This document shows positions 21,462-33,074 of a stretch of 64,000 nucleotides of DNA, piece after piece (within the stretch, counting starts at the first letter, position 1; the number at the start of each line of letters is the position of its first letter). The stretch comes from Akebia trifoliata (Eukaryota > Streptophyta > Magnoliopsida > Ranunculales > Lardizabalaceae): positions 6,455,049 through 6,519,048 of the forward strand of contig CM030714.1 in NCBI GenBank assembly GCA_017979445.1, given 5' to 3'. The translations under genes and the position numbers were made by a program. The notes beneath the pieces are model-generated. The model was given only the letters and a program-made list of their open reading frames with translations, had not been told where the DNA came from and ran no database searches.

Positions 21462-22208
21462 GATGAGGTTATATGGACTGAAAGACCATCTATTTCCATG
21501 GACCTTCAGTCAACGTGATATCCAAATACATCATCGGATTGTATATAGAGCATGAAATTCTAAGAATTCTCAAAAAAACAGAATTGAAAAAAGCTATTTT
21601 TTTCAACATTGGATTTAAATTCTAAATCTAGGAATTCAATGGCTGTCCATTTTTAAATTTAAAATCTGACTCTAAAAAAAATACTTTTCCTTTGGGATTT
21701 TTTTTCCAAATCCAATCAAAACCACAAACAAGAGGGCTGAGTTGTCATTTGGACCAATGGGGTAGTCCATGCCCATATGTGGATATCCATACTTTGCATG
21801 GCCCTCAGTCCATGCAACCTTTTCCCTATTTATATATATATATATATTCCTTTTCTCAGAGAAACACAACCAAAGTCCCCTTTTGAAAACTAAGTTAAGG
21901 CCTTGAATGGTCTGTATTAGTTTATAGCAGAAAATATGTATGTCAAGATACAAATGAGGTGAACTTACAGGAACCAACCAATACTAATATCACAACAAGG
22001 AAGACGACGCTCTCTTACAGGTCTTCCTTCAGCAACCGCATAACCTAGAAAACCATCCAAATAAGACAAATAAATAAATAAAAGATGTTTACATTTCAAA
22101 TTAGAGTTAGGATTAGGGTTTTTTTTTTCTTCTTTTCTATCGACGCAATCGTCTTCCTTCTTAGTAATTTGGGTTTGCAATTTCCAGATCCAGAGACGAC
22201 CTTGGCTT
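21462..22208. repeat. B1 block, right end
   Basis: No gene is found. It matches 41139-42001 of B2. The homology stops after CTTTATTTGTTTG at 22208, where B1 runs into unique DNA while B2 joins block A3. Confidence 0.6.
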
Positions 22209-23938
22209 GCCCACCTTCTTTATTTGTTTGTTATTACCGTTGACATGAATGGATCACCCCAAAGCTGGAATTTTTACTTGAAAACGGCCCCGCCATATTC
22301 CACATCGTTCCTATTGGATCGGATATTCGGATTGGATCGGACTGAACCAACATTGATCCCATGAGAATCTGACCAGATTTACCCTAGAAGAATCGGATGC
22401 TATCTCTCAAAAGAATCTATTTTTTTTGGGTAAATTACACTTTAACCCCTACAGTTGGCATAATTCCATTTTAACCCCTAATGTTTTGAAAATAGCCCTT
22501 AGCTCTTGTACAATTATCCAAGGGGTTCACTTACCCCCTTCCATCAAATTTCAATCAACTTTAGAGTTAAATTCTTTTTATAAAGATCATTTTCGCATTT
22601 TTAAAATGTAATTTTTTTTTTTTATAAACAAAAATATGCCTGTGAAAAAATGAGTTCAGGAAATGATTAGACTGCGACATTTTAATTATTATTTTAAAAT
22701 TTATTTTTTTTAATAAAAAATAATATAAGATTAGAGGGTAAAATAACATCTGAATTTTAACACATAAGTGAAAACCAAAAGGTTAGGTAAGTGCAATAAT
22801 CAAAATGTTAAGGGGTTAAAATGGAATTATACCAAATTATAAGGGTTAAAGTGTAATTTACCTTATTTTTTTAAAGTGCATTTAGTGGACCTGATTTGAG
22901 ATGTGGGCGTTTTAACCCTCCACCCTCGTTCGGAAAAAACTTTGAAGCAATTAACCCACTTTCAAATTTTGAAGAAACACTCTTCGTTGGATTACATGTG
23001 GTATATTCAAGGAGGTACGTATTTGAAATATTAATTAATGAAAAAATAAGAATGTGAATTAAATACGAAAAATCACTTGTCATAATGTGAAGACGATTCC
23101 ATCAAATTTTGTTTAGAGAAAAGACAAAGTACACCCATGTCTAAATGATGAGATTTTAAAACTTCAGTCATGCCTCTTATAAGGAAATTAGATGATATCG
23201 GGAGAAGAAAAAAGAGACAATGATGATAAGAACTTGTTTTTTGAAAATATGTATCGAAAAGTCTAAGAAGGATGAGTGAAGATATTTTTATATAAAATCC
23301 TAGATGTCTACAAATATCCTTTCAACCACTTAAAACATCAATTGATCTGCTTGAGAGGTCCACATTTTTTTGAATATTTAAGATACCTCTATGTTTTAAA
23401 ATTTGATGGCATGCCCCTTGACCTTGATTATCTTTTATAGATTAAAGAAAAATGATTTAAATGAACTAATTTATTTATTTTTCTTTTCTTTTCGAAATTA
23501 GTCATCTTCTTGAACCCTATTTAATGATGATAATGGTAAACACAACGACGGATGGAGTGATCATTTATCATCAAAGGAAGCGCACAAGAAATTTCAGTAG
23601 GCACGTAAAAAAAAAAAAGGGCGCAAAGGAGAAAATAAGGCTCAAAGGACATTGGAAATCCCACATCCAACTTGTCACATTCACGTAAAGCTTTAATGGG
23701 AACATGACATGTATTGATTTCAACACCCAATCAAGTATGAATGATATCGAATTGTTTCGCAGAAAGAAAGAATGTTTAGTACATAATTGAAGTCTTTATC
23801 AATCACTGAACTTATAATACTAACGTTTGATTCAACCGTTGCAACGGATCACTAGATGGAAGGGTACGATTTTTTATGATACTTTGATCAACCAACAAAT
23901 ACCCACATGAATGATAGAAGCGTGGGATCATTTCTGCA
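22209..23938. other. Spacer between B1 and A2
   Basis: No gene is found. The part from about 23640 to 23938 loosely repeats 10140-10860 of the B block (TTTCGCAGAAA, AGTACATAATTGAAG, GATTCAACCGTT), so it is a decayed module copy leading into A2. A MITE lies at 22429-22862. AT-rich DNA at 23100-23520 resembles stretches near 54180 and 58490 (CCTTGACCT, then a CTTTTxxAGA tract). Confidence 0.45.
22429..22862. mobile_element. MITE with GGTAAATTACAC ends
   Basis: A 434-bp element with inverted repeats of about 50 bp: the left begins GGTAAATTACACTTTAACCC and the right ends with the mirror GGGTTAAAGTGTAATTTACC. T-rich flanks on both sides obscure the target duplication. It is non-coding, and its AT-rich middle gives only spurious frames. 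Confidence 0.7.
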
Positions 23939-25406
23939 TCAAAATAAAGCAGCGACGACTTGACTTTGTCTGTAAAAGTCAAGTCGTCTGTTTAGCTTGT
24001 AGCATGCACCTGCGGCGAGATTGAAGCACATCTTCATCAATGGTTTGTAGCCGTTGATTCTAGGGCTATTCTTATACTTTTTTGGGTGCTTAAGTTAAAA
24101 ACGACCAATCACACGGATCAAAAACCAGTAAAAACATTGTGATAATTAGATGTTTTTTTTTTTCGATTCGATACATTTACATTTTTTACATTTTAGTCTG
24201 AGATGAGTTGAGTTGAATTGACTAGTCCAAATTTTGAGTTGACTCGTCAAGTTTTAGGTCTAAGTTGTTGAGGAGTGAGAACCGAGTACTTATGAGTCTG
24301 CCAGTGCAGTCGAGCACATCAGATCTTCCTAATGGGTATCTTCTTGACATGGTTACAAAAATCCTCAGGATATAAACATGAGTTGACTCAGGTAGGCCTA
24401 ATTAAGTATAGAATAGTCACAAAATTCTTCCAATTTTTTCAAATCTTAAATGGGATGCTAACCAGTCCTTGTGATTCGACTGTTCACAAGGTTTATTTTT
24501 TCAGTGATGGTTTGTTAGAGGTTTATTTCAAGATTTCAAATTTTCAAAAAGTCATGGGACCCACACGGATTATCATTTAGATTTCATATAAAATCTCATG
24601 GTCAAGAAAATATAGTTAAAAAACCAGTTTTTTGAGCTTGATATAAATTGTTGAAAATGGACGGCTACCAAGTACAAAAATTAAAATTAAAAATTGACCA
24701 TGAAAATTAACTTTTTTAATAAAAATTTAAAATTCATAGAATTTCATCCTCTACAACATTGTGGTAGTGGATCATATTTTTGTACGTCACAAAGTGATCT
24801 AAACAAGAAATTTTGTTTTTTTCATGTTGGGCAGGAGAGAAATATTTTCACTCTTATTGCTTTTGCATCTACACCATATGTCAAACAGATGTCTCTCAAA
24901 TGTCAAATGTCAAAAACAAGATAGGAATTTATCCAAATTACTGAATCCAAACTTTGTTAATATGATATTAAAAAAAAAAGAAATGCCAAAATTGCTCAAA
25001 AGTGTAGGTTTGGTAATACAATTTGCATGCATGGTTATGATATTGTTCCTATGAATCTCGAGACTTGGTCACAAAAGTAATTTGAAACATATGCAATCCC
25101 TATAAATATATATAAAACAAAGCCACTTCATTATTTACTATTGAGAAGCTAAATATAAAGCATAATTAAACACAATCACCAAATATTAATGAACATTTTG
25201 AGGAGGCCCAAAATACTCAACAACAGACACAACAATAAATACTCCATAGAGTCGTGATAATCTATCCGACTTACCACACCCCTGATGCGACAAGTTCGGG
25301 AACCATAGATCTACACTCCTCGGGATATATTCAATCTACTTTTTTTATTTAAGATACTGCTCCTTCTAGTAGCACCAACAACATACAACATAGAGATGAT
25401 GATTAA
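23939..25406. repeat. A2 block, left flank (module X)
   Basis: No gene is supported. It is a second copy of 1-1996 without the LINE insertion. Two short open frames (24332-24580 and 24694-24924) are nearly identical in A3, but this follows from recent duplication of the whole block and no protein family is recognisable. Confidence 0.65.
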
Positions 25407-25820
25407 TTAGGTAAACATAAGATGGATATAGGTGCCAAGTGCATAAGCACTAATCACAAATAATACTGGAAACCACATCATCAACTTCTTCCCCATTATA
25501 AAAGTGCAATTCTTCTTCATCATTTGGGGGAGAAGTAGAAGCAGCATCAGACCCAATACCAAGCTTATGAACATAGCAAAGGTGTAGACCTTGCAGAGAA
25601 TTACATACGTCTGATTATCCATATTTTCAATCATTTTTGGACCATCACCTGGATGTTTGAAGATCCCACGACTGGCGACATTAGATGTTGAAAACCCTAT
25701 CACAAATGATGTCTTTTGGATTAACATCAGATCATCATCATCGTCGTTCGCTGCAGAAGTAGCAGAGATTGAGATTGATGATGATAGTTGCATCATGTCA
25801 TCAATTCCAATATCACCCAT
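25407..25820 (-). CDS. A2: small two-pass membrane protein, unknown function
   Basis: An intact single-exon 137-residue copy differing from A1 at about eight positions (for example KMIENMDN against KILENMEN, and CKVY against CKAY). The acidic Asp run, the SNVASRGIFKHPGD core, both hydrophobic segments and the C-terminal SAYALGTYIHLMFT are unchanged or nearly so. Frame, start and stop are conserved. The TATA tract at 25911-25920 keeps its spacing. It forms a divergent pair with B2, about 6.8 kb away. Function is unknown; the PGG-like resemblance noted for A1 applies equally. Confidence 0.7.
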   Translation of the reverse strand: MGDIGIDDMMQLSSSISISATSAANDDDDDLMLIQKTSFVIGFSTSNVASRGIFKHPGDGPKMIENMDNQTYVILCKVYTFAMFISLVLGLMLLLLLPQMMKKNCTFIMGKKLMMWFPVLFVISAYALGTYIHLMFT

Positions 25821-25910
25821 TAATGTCGGAAATAGTACTCAAGAAGGTTAGGTGAGGTAGAATGAGAGAAGGCTAAGTGGGCATGGAACCAACGTTATTT
25901 ATTTGTAAAT

Positions 25911-25920
25911 ATATATATAG
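25911..25920 (-). promoter_or_regulatory. TATA box of A2
   Basis: A tract identical in sequence and position to that of A1, about 90 bp upstream of the ATG. Confidence 0.5.
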
Positions 25921-26205
25921 ATTTATAATGACACGCAATGTTGGTATAGTTTCAATTCAGACAGTAGGAAGGTAGCGTTATCCTAAGATGAGAGACAAGA
26001 AAGACGAAATCTTTGCATGAGGAAGCATCCAAGCAGTGTCGTAGACTGTTAAGGGACCACCAACTCTTAGTCCTTTCTTTATGAGTGATGATAATATGCT
26101 CCCCCAAGTGACATACTCAATTGACTCCCCTTACATAGGGTGTGCCAGAACCATAGGATTTTATGTCTCGGGATGTACAACTGCACATCCCCATAAATCT
26201 GTTCA

Positions 26206-26357
26206 ATTGTGTTTTCTGATGAAAGGAATCTATGATTTTAGCACACCCCAAATTAAGGAGTGGATTGAGTATGCCACGTGCAATTGTGTTTTCTGATGAA
26301 AGGAATCTATGATTTTAGCACACCCCAAATTAAGGAGTGGATTGAGTATGCCACGTG
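26206..26357. repeat. 76-bp tandem duplication upstream of A2
   Basis: The unit starting CAATTGTGTTTTCTGATG and ending with the G-box GCCACGTG occurs twice in a row here and once in A1. It doubles the CACGTG motif upstream of A2. Confidence 0.75.
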
Positions 26358-27487
26358 AGGATAGTTAGATTAGCATGACTCTTTCTTTATAGTTGGAAAA
26401 GTATGGCACGTGGGGGAGTCAAAAAATCATTACTCTATTTAGTTTTACTATAATCAAACTAAGCCTATCAATCACCATATAATCTTTGTATACAGGTCGA
26501 TGAGGGGGTGATCTAAGCTCTGTAATGGTTTGTTAAAGCAAAATTTGAATTTATATGAGGGAGGCATCAAACAATTCTATCATAAGGACACAGCAAATCG
26601 ATCCCCCCGCAATAGTCATTAAGAGCTAAAGTCCAAACTCAAGCCATAGATATTTTGGAATCTATTTAGAGTCCAAACTAAAGAGTCAAAATTAAAGAGG
26701 CGAGTTTTTGGATCGCTTCTCACAATCAAGGAAGAAATTTCATATGTTCTGGGATCAACGGTCACGTTCACATTCGAGGAAGCTTCGTTTTTGAGTAACC
26801 GATTCATCGTGCAGGACTCTATGCACCCATTTAAAAATACAATTGAAATACAATATATCTCAGATGATCAAATTCACCCAAAATAAAATAAAATAAACCT
26901 CCCTGCCGCACTCACTTTAAAATCACCTATTTTAGAGCTTCAATTTATCACGACTCTTAAAAGACTAATGATAAACTTAAGCTGTAAAATTGATGCTCTT
27001 AACGAGGCATGTGAATAGAACCATAAATTTTTTTCCTTGTGTATCCTGAAGAAAAAGACCTATGCTTTTGTGTACTATCATGTCAAAATTTTTGTTTGTT
27101 AAAAATTTGTTAAAATTTTTCATTTTAACTCAATAAAATCATATTTGAATCTATTTGAAAGGATTCAATAATATCTTACCAAATTTGATATATTAGGTAA
27201 GATACCAAATCTTTCTGAATTGATTCGGTAGCTACTTACCAACACTTTATTATAGTATTTGGTACTAACTTATTGAATGAAGCTTCATTTGAATTTTTTT
27301 TTTTTTTTGCCAAATTCCTAATAACCTTTAGATCAAGAGTTGAGGTTTCCATGATTATTTATAGCCTACATTTTAAGATCTAAAGTTATTGCTTTTTGTA
27401 TTATGAAATCCTCGTTAAAACTCTCATCGAGACCTTGTGAAAATTAGACGAAAAAGAAGAAGAGGAATTATAGAGTAGGGTAAAGGT

Positions 27488-27518
<31 letters not shown>

Positions 27519-29038
27519 ACATGAAAAATGCCATATTCGACCGTCCAAGGCGTCAAATTTCTTAAAATTCAACAGACCAAGGCGCTAAATTTTTCATTGT
27601 CAATTTTTTTTTGACGCATCGAAACTGTCAAGTTAATTGAGGGTAAGAGAAATTTGACTGTTCTAAGCCGACGAATTAGGGGATGTAAAAAATTTTGATG
27701 ATCATGGGCCGTCGAAATTTGATTACTAAAATTCATGGGTCTTGATTCGTCAAATTTTCCTGTCAATTTTTATAATTTTCATGTAGAGAGAGAGAGAGAA
27801 AGATGAACGAATGAGGTTTGGTTGGTGCAAAGAGTATACAAAAAAAAGTTCGATTGGGGTGGTAGGTGTGTTGAGACCACAAGGATCGTAGGGAGGTACA
27901 AATAGTAAGTAGGTGCAAAGAGTATAAATTGTGGGTGCAAGTAGAACACCCCTTAGGGTTGTTGTAGTTTTTTTTTTACATACCTGATTAAAGTCAAGTC
28001 TAAAATGGGACCAAACTGATAGGAATCAGAATAGTTGGGTTGTCTTTAGTGGCTATCTAAAATCGATTTATTTTGCCATTTCTTTTAATACCATGGATGG
28101 TTTAAGATTATTCTACATTTAAAAATAAATATATAAAACATAATATTTGTTTGAATTCCTATATAACATATGTAATGGAGTTAAAAATGGAGCTGTTTTG
28201 CCCAAGCATGCCCTAAAAATTGAAAATTTTACAAAATAGTTAGTTAATTTTAAGGAAGAATGACTTTAAAGGAATCTTTATTGAGAATATGTACCGAATA
28301 GTCCCATAGTAAAGAATAAGAACCATTTAAGTCCCACTTAATAAAATATTAGTTTATTAAGGATTTTTGAAGAAAAATACCTGAAATACCCTTTTAACAA
28401 TTTTACAAAGTATTTGATCTAAAAATATAGGGAGTCAAACAAGAAACTTGGACCAATTTATTTAGTTATCAATATTTTTGTAAAAAATAAAAAATAAATA
28501 TTTTATTTCTTAAATTCAATATAATTTTATTTGAGTCATTTTTATCGACTTGCTAATATTTAAATCAATTCGATTAACATTCAAGTCAAGTTTTAAAATT
28601 ATTTATGTATTTTAATAAATCTAATATACGTAGACCAAATCAGTTTCATGATGATCATACTCATCTCCATCATCATCGGTATAGTCATCATCATCTATGC
28701 GATTTAAAGATTACTAGTTTTGGTAAGTGATACAAGATTTTTTATTTTTTATTTTTTATTATTTATTATTGATCTATAAGAGATGACCATAATTAAGGGG
28801 CATGTCATTATAAAATATAAGAATAGCTCAAATATTCTCAAATAAACATGTTTCTTTAAACATGAAAAATCATTGAAAAGGTAATTATGGTATTCTCGCT
28901 TCAAAAATACTTTTTAGGCTAATATTTGATATATTGGGTATTAAAGAGTTCAAAAATATTTAAAATGGACTTTTTGATATATAGTTTCAAAAAATAGGTC
29001 TTTGAGGTCTGTCCCTAATTTTAATTTTGAAAATAGTA
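26358..29038. repeat. A2 block, intergenic part
   Basis: No gene is found. It is colinear with A1 3000-5690, with a long (GA)n tract near 27490-27520. Homology stops at 29038 after GAAAATAGTACT. Confidence 0.65.
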
Positions 29039-29185
29039 CTTACAACTAAATTCTATATAAACCTTACACACCAAAAGAACAAACAAGAAACAATGGCTAA
29101 AAACACAACAACTATTGGCAAGCATCATTAAGGAAGTAGAACTCTATTGTGTTTCCTTCATTTTTAACACTTTTTTCATTAAGCA
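29039..29185 (+). other. 147-bp junction segment between two A copies
   Basis: This DNA is not seen elsewhere in the window. It holds CTATATAAACC, then about 35 bp later an ATG opening a 12-codon frame. The layout resembles a core promoter with a leader, possibly a filler fragment captured at the junction. No gene follows. Confidence 0.25.
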
Positions 29186-30447
29186 TCATTAGTCCTCTCT
29201 TTATGAGTGATGATAATATGCTCCCTCAAGTGACATACTCAATCGACTCCCCTTACATGGCGTGTGCCAGAACAATAGAATTTTATGTCTCAGGATATAT
29301 AACTGCACATCTCATAAATCTGTGCAATTGCGTTTTCCGATGAGAGAAAATCTATGGCTTTAGCACACCCCACATTAGGGAGTGGATTGAGTATGTCATG
29401 TGGGATAGTTAGATTAGCATGACTCTTTTTTTTATAGTCGGAAAAAATCATTCCGGCTTACTATTTCATATATTAAATTTATGAATAATGACTTCCGATG
29501 TGACAACTTCAAAATACTCTTTTGACGCTGATAGTTTCAATAAGAACGAAATCTGTGCATGAGGAAGCACCCAGGCAGGGTCGCATGATGTAGTCATTAA
29601 GAGCTAAAGTCCAAACTCAAGCCTAGAGTGCCAAGTTTTGGGATCGCTTCAGTAGTGGCGGTCACAATCAAGGAAGAAATTTCACATGTTCTGGGATCAA
29701 CGGTCACGTTCACATTCGAGGAAGCTTCGTCATTGAGTAACCGGTTTATCGCGCAAGACTCTATGCACCCATATAAAAATACAATTGAAATACAATATAT
29801 CTCAGATGATCAAATTCACCCAAAAAAAAAACAAAAAAACAAAAAAACCTCCTCGCCGCACTCACTTTAAAATCAACTATTTTAGAGCTGCAATTTATCA
29901 CGACTCTTAGAAGACTAATGATAAACTTAAGCTATAAAATTTGATGCTCTTAACGAGGCATGTGAGTAGAAACAAAATTTTTTTCCTTGTGTATCCCGAA
30001 GAAAAATACCTATGCTTTTGTGCATTATCATGTCAAATTTTTTGTTTGTTAAAAATTTGTTAAAATTTTTCATTTTAACACAGTAAAATCTTATTTGAAT
30101 CTATTTGAAAGGATTCAATAATATCTTACCAAATTTGATATACTAGGTAATATACCAAATCTTTCTGAATTGATTCGGTAGCTACTTACCAACACTATAT
30201 TATAGTATTTGGTACTAACTAATTGAATGAAGCTTCATTTGAAATTTTTTTTTTTTTTTTTTTTGCCCAATTCCTAATAACCTTTAGATCAAGAGTTGAG
30301 GTTTGCATGATTATTTATAGCCTACATTTTAAGATCTAAAGTTATTGCTTTTTGTATTATGAAATCCTCGTTAAAACTCTCATCGAGACCTTGTGAAAAT
30401 GAGAAGAAAAAGAAGAAGAGGAATTATAGAGTAGGGTAAAGGTTGGA

Positions 30448-30489
<42 letters not shown>

Positions 30490-32371
30490 ATGAATGAGGT
30501 TTGGTTGGTGCAAAGAGTATACAAAAAAAAGTTCGATTGGGGTGGTAGTTGTTGAGACCACAAGGATCTTAGGGAGGTACAAATAGTAGGTGCATAGAGT
30601 ATAAATTGTGGGTGCAAGTAGAACACTCCTTAGGGTTGTTGCAGTTCCTTTTATACATACTTTATTAAAGTCAAGTCTAAAATGAGACCAAATTGATAGG
30701 AATCAAAATAGTTGGGTTGTAACCGATGGCTATCTAAAATCGATTTATTTTGCCATTTCTTTTACTACCATGGATGGTTTGAGATTATTCTACATTTAAA
30801 AATAAATATATAATACATAAGAATTGTTTGAATTCCTCTATAACATATGTAATGGAGTTAAAAATGGAGCTGTTTTGCCCAAGCATGCACTAAAAATTGA
30901 AAAATTTACAAAATAGTTGATTGTTAATTTTAAGGGAGAATGAATTTAAAGGAGTCTTTATTGAGAATATATACCAAATAGTCCCATAGTAAAGAATACG
31001 AACCATTTAAGTCCAACTTAATAAAATATTAGTCTATTATGAATTTTTTGAAGAAAAATACCTGAAATACCCTTTTAACAATTTTACAAAGTGTTTGATC
31101 TAAAAATATAGGGAGTCAAACAAGAAACTTGGACCAATTTATTTAGTTATTAATATTTTTGTAAAAAATAAAAAATAAATATTTTATTTGAGTCATTTGT
31201 ATCGACTTGCTAATTTTTGAGTTAAATCAATTCGATTAACATTCAAGTCAAGTTTTAAAATTATTTATGTATTTTAATAAATCTAATATACGTAGACCAA
31301 ATCAGTTTCATGATGATCATACTCATCTCCATCATCATCGGTATAGTCATCATCATCTATGTGATTTAAAGATTACTAGTTTTGGTAAGTGATACAAGAT
31401 TTTTTTTTATTTTTTATTATTGATCTATAAGAGATGACCATAATTAAGGGGCATGTTATTATAAAATATAAGAGTAGCTCAAATATTCTCAAATAAACAT
31501 GTTTCTTTAAACTTAAAAAATCATTGAAAAGGTAATTATGGTATTTTCGCTTCAAAAATACTTTTTAGGCTAATATTTGATGAATTGGGTACTAAGGAGT
31601 TCATAGTTTTTTAGAAGGGACTTTTTGATATATATTTTCAAAAAATAGGTCTTTGAGATCATTGTCCCTAATTTTAATTTTGAAAATAGTACTTTGTTAT
31701 TTTTGAAATTAAAATATTTTACCAAATCAGTCAAATGTGTTTAAATAACATTCTCTATTACTTGCTCTAAATTATAACAATACCCTTCAAACTTAAGTGT
31801 AGAACCCACATGCATGTTCTTCTCCACAATCAAGCTAGAATTACTCTATCTCTTTCTTTTGACACCTCGCCTCTTGTAATGTTGTTTTTGAAGGTTACAA
31901 CGTTGTTGTCGTCTTCGTATAGCTAAGGTAGACTAGATCTACACTCGTTCATTCACATCAAAACCTACATTTTTTTTTTTTTTTTTGCTAACTAAGCAAA
32001 TTGCATTAAGAGAAAAAAAAAAAAAAAGGTGAACTCACATAATGTGAAAATAACCTATATTTGACAGCCTAAGGCCTCAAAATCTTCATTGTCAAATTTT
32101 TTTTTTTGATGGAATGAAATCATCAAATTAATGGAGAATGGGAGAAAGTTGATGGCTCTGAGCCATCCAATTGGGGAACATAAAAATTTTCAATGGCCGT
32201 GGGTCATCAAAATTCGATTTCTAAACTGTAGTGTACCTTGTAAGAACGGTAGATTTTTCCCTCGAGATACTCAATTTCACAACAACATAAAGCATGTGCA
32301 GTTGTGTATCCCAACAGAAAAAATATACGGTTCTTGCACCTGCCACGTCAATGAGTTTTTGAGTTACTCTG
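29186..32371. repeat. Third, partial A block lacking the gene
   Basis: It repeats the upstream half of block A (compare 2690-6375 and 26066-29038) but contains no A-type coding sequence, because it starts upstream of the gene position. It makes the A2-to-B2 gap longer than the A1-to-B1 gap. A (GA)n tract lies at about 30455-30486. No other gene is seen. Confidence 0.7.
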
Positions 32372-32548
32372 TGAGAAAAAAAAAAAAAAAAACTCATTTC
32401 AGGAGCTTCTCAAAACTGCATTAAAACACTGTTAAAAATTCGTAACGCAGATTTTTAAAACTTTAACAAACGGTGATTTGGGAGGAAAACTCAGATTCTC
32501 AATGCAGACGCAGTAAAATCTGCGTTTAAAAGCTGTATCAGACAGTCA
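32372..32548. other. Substitute DNA directly upstream of B2, possible MITE
   Basis: This ~175-bp stretch replaces about 900 bp found between A1 and B1. AACGCAGATTTTT and, 70 bp on, AAAATCTGCGTT form an inverted pair, and the right end (AGCTGTATCAGACAG) resembles hAT-type ends. It forms the immediate upstream region of B2 in place of the TATA-bearing DNA of B1. Identity as a MITE is tentative. Confidence 0.35.
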
Positions 32549-32623
32549 CTTAGGCTCCGCAGGGATTCCAACTACTCATCATTCCTTAGTACATATTTTT
32601 CTCATATCTCCACATTAAGATCA

Positions 32624-32998
32624 ATGGGTGATATTGAAGCTGATGAAATCCAAGTATCGATCACAGCAAACAATCCGAGGATGACCCAAAAGACAGAATA
32701 TGCAATTGGGTTTTCGATATCTAATGTTGTCAGCCGTGGGATTTTCAAATATCCAGGTGATGCTACGAAAATGCTTGAAAATATGGATAATCAGACGTAT
32801 GTGATTCTCTGCAAAGTCTATACCTTTGCCATGTTCATAAGTTTGCTATTGGGTCTCATGCTTCTTCTACCACCTCAAATGATCATGAAAAAGAATCACA
32901 TTTCTATAATAAGCAAGAAGCTGATGATATGGGTTGCAGTATCAGTGGTGACGAGCTCTTATGCACTTGGCACCTATATTCACATTTCGTTTCCCTAA
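32624..32998 (+). CDS. B2: small two-pass membrane protein, unknown function
   Basis: An intact single-exon 124-residue paralogue of B1 (MGDIEADEIQ start). It has the shared core (SNVVSRGIFKYPGD, MDNQTYVILCK) and two hydrophobic segments at about 65-85 and 100-120, and ends HISFP. Compared with the A proteins it lacks the Asp run and has LPPQMIMKKN in the loop. This length is probably ancestral, since A proteins stop at the same place after TYIH plus a few residues. Its upstream DNA has been exchanged. A 47-bp LINE fragment sits 30 bp past the stop. Function is unknown. Confidence 0.7.
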   Translation: MGDIEADEIQVSITANNPRMTQKTEYAIGFSISNVVSRGIFKYPGDATKMLENMDNQTYVILCKVYTFAMFISLLLGLMLLLPPQMIMKKNHISIISKKLMIWVAVSVVTSSYALGTYIHISFP

Positions 32999-33027
32999 TA
33001 TCATCATCTCTAGAGATCTCTGCTGTT

Positions 33028-33074
33028 TTTTTTTTTTTTTTTGTTGATAAGTAGCAATATATTCATATGAAAAA
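33028..33074 (-). mobile_element. 47-bp LINE 3' stub with 12-bp target duplication
   Basis: The stub is a T run followed by a segment whose minus strand ends ...TGCTACTTATCAAC plus poly-A, like the LINE ends at 927 and 60154. ATCTCTGCTGTT flanks it exactly at 33016-33027 and 33075-33086, and B1 has this sequence once. It is an extremely 5'-truncated insertion in the 3' flank of B2, younger than the duplication. Confidence 0.75.

Noticed and set aside
24332..24924. Two short frames conserved between A2 and A3
   Set aside because: Conservation equals that of the surrounding duplicated DNA, A1 disrupts one of them, and no family motif is present.
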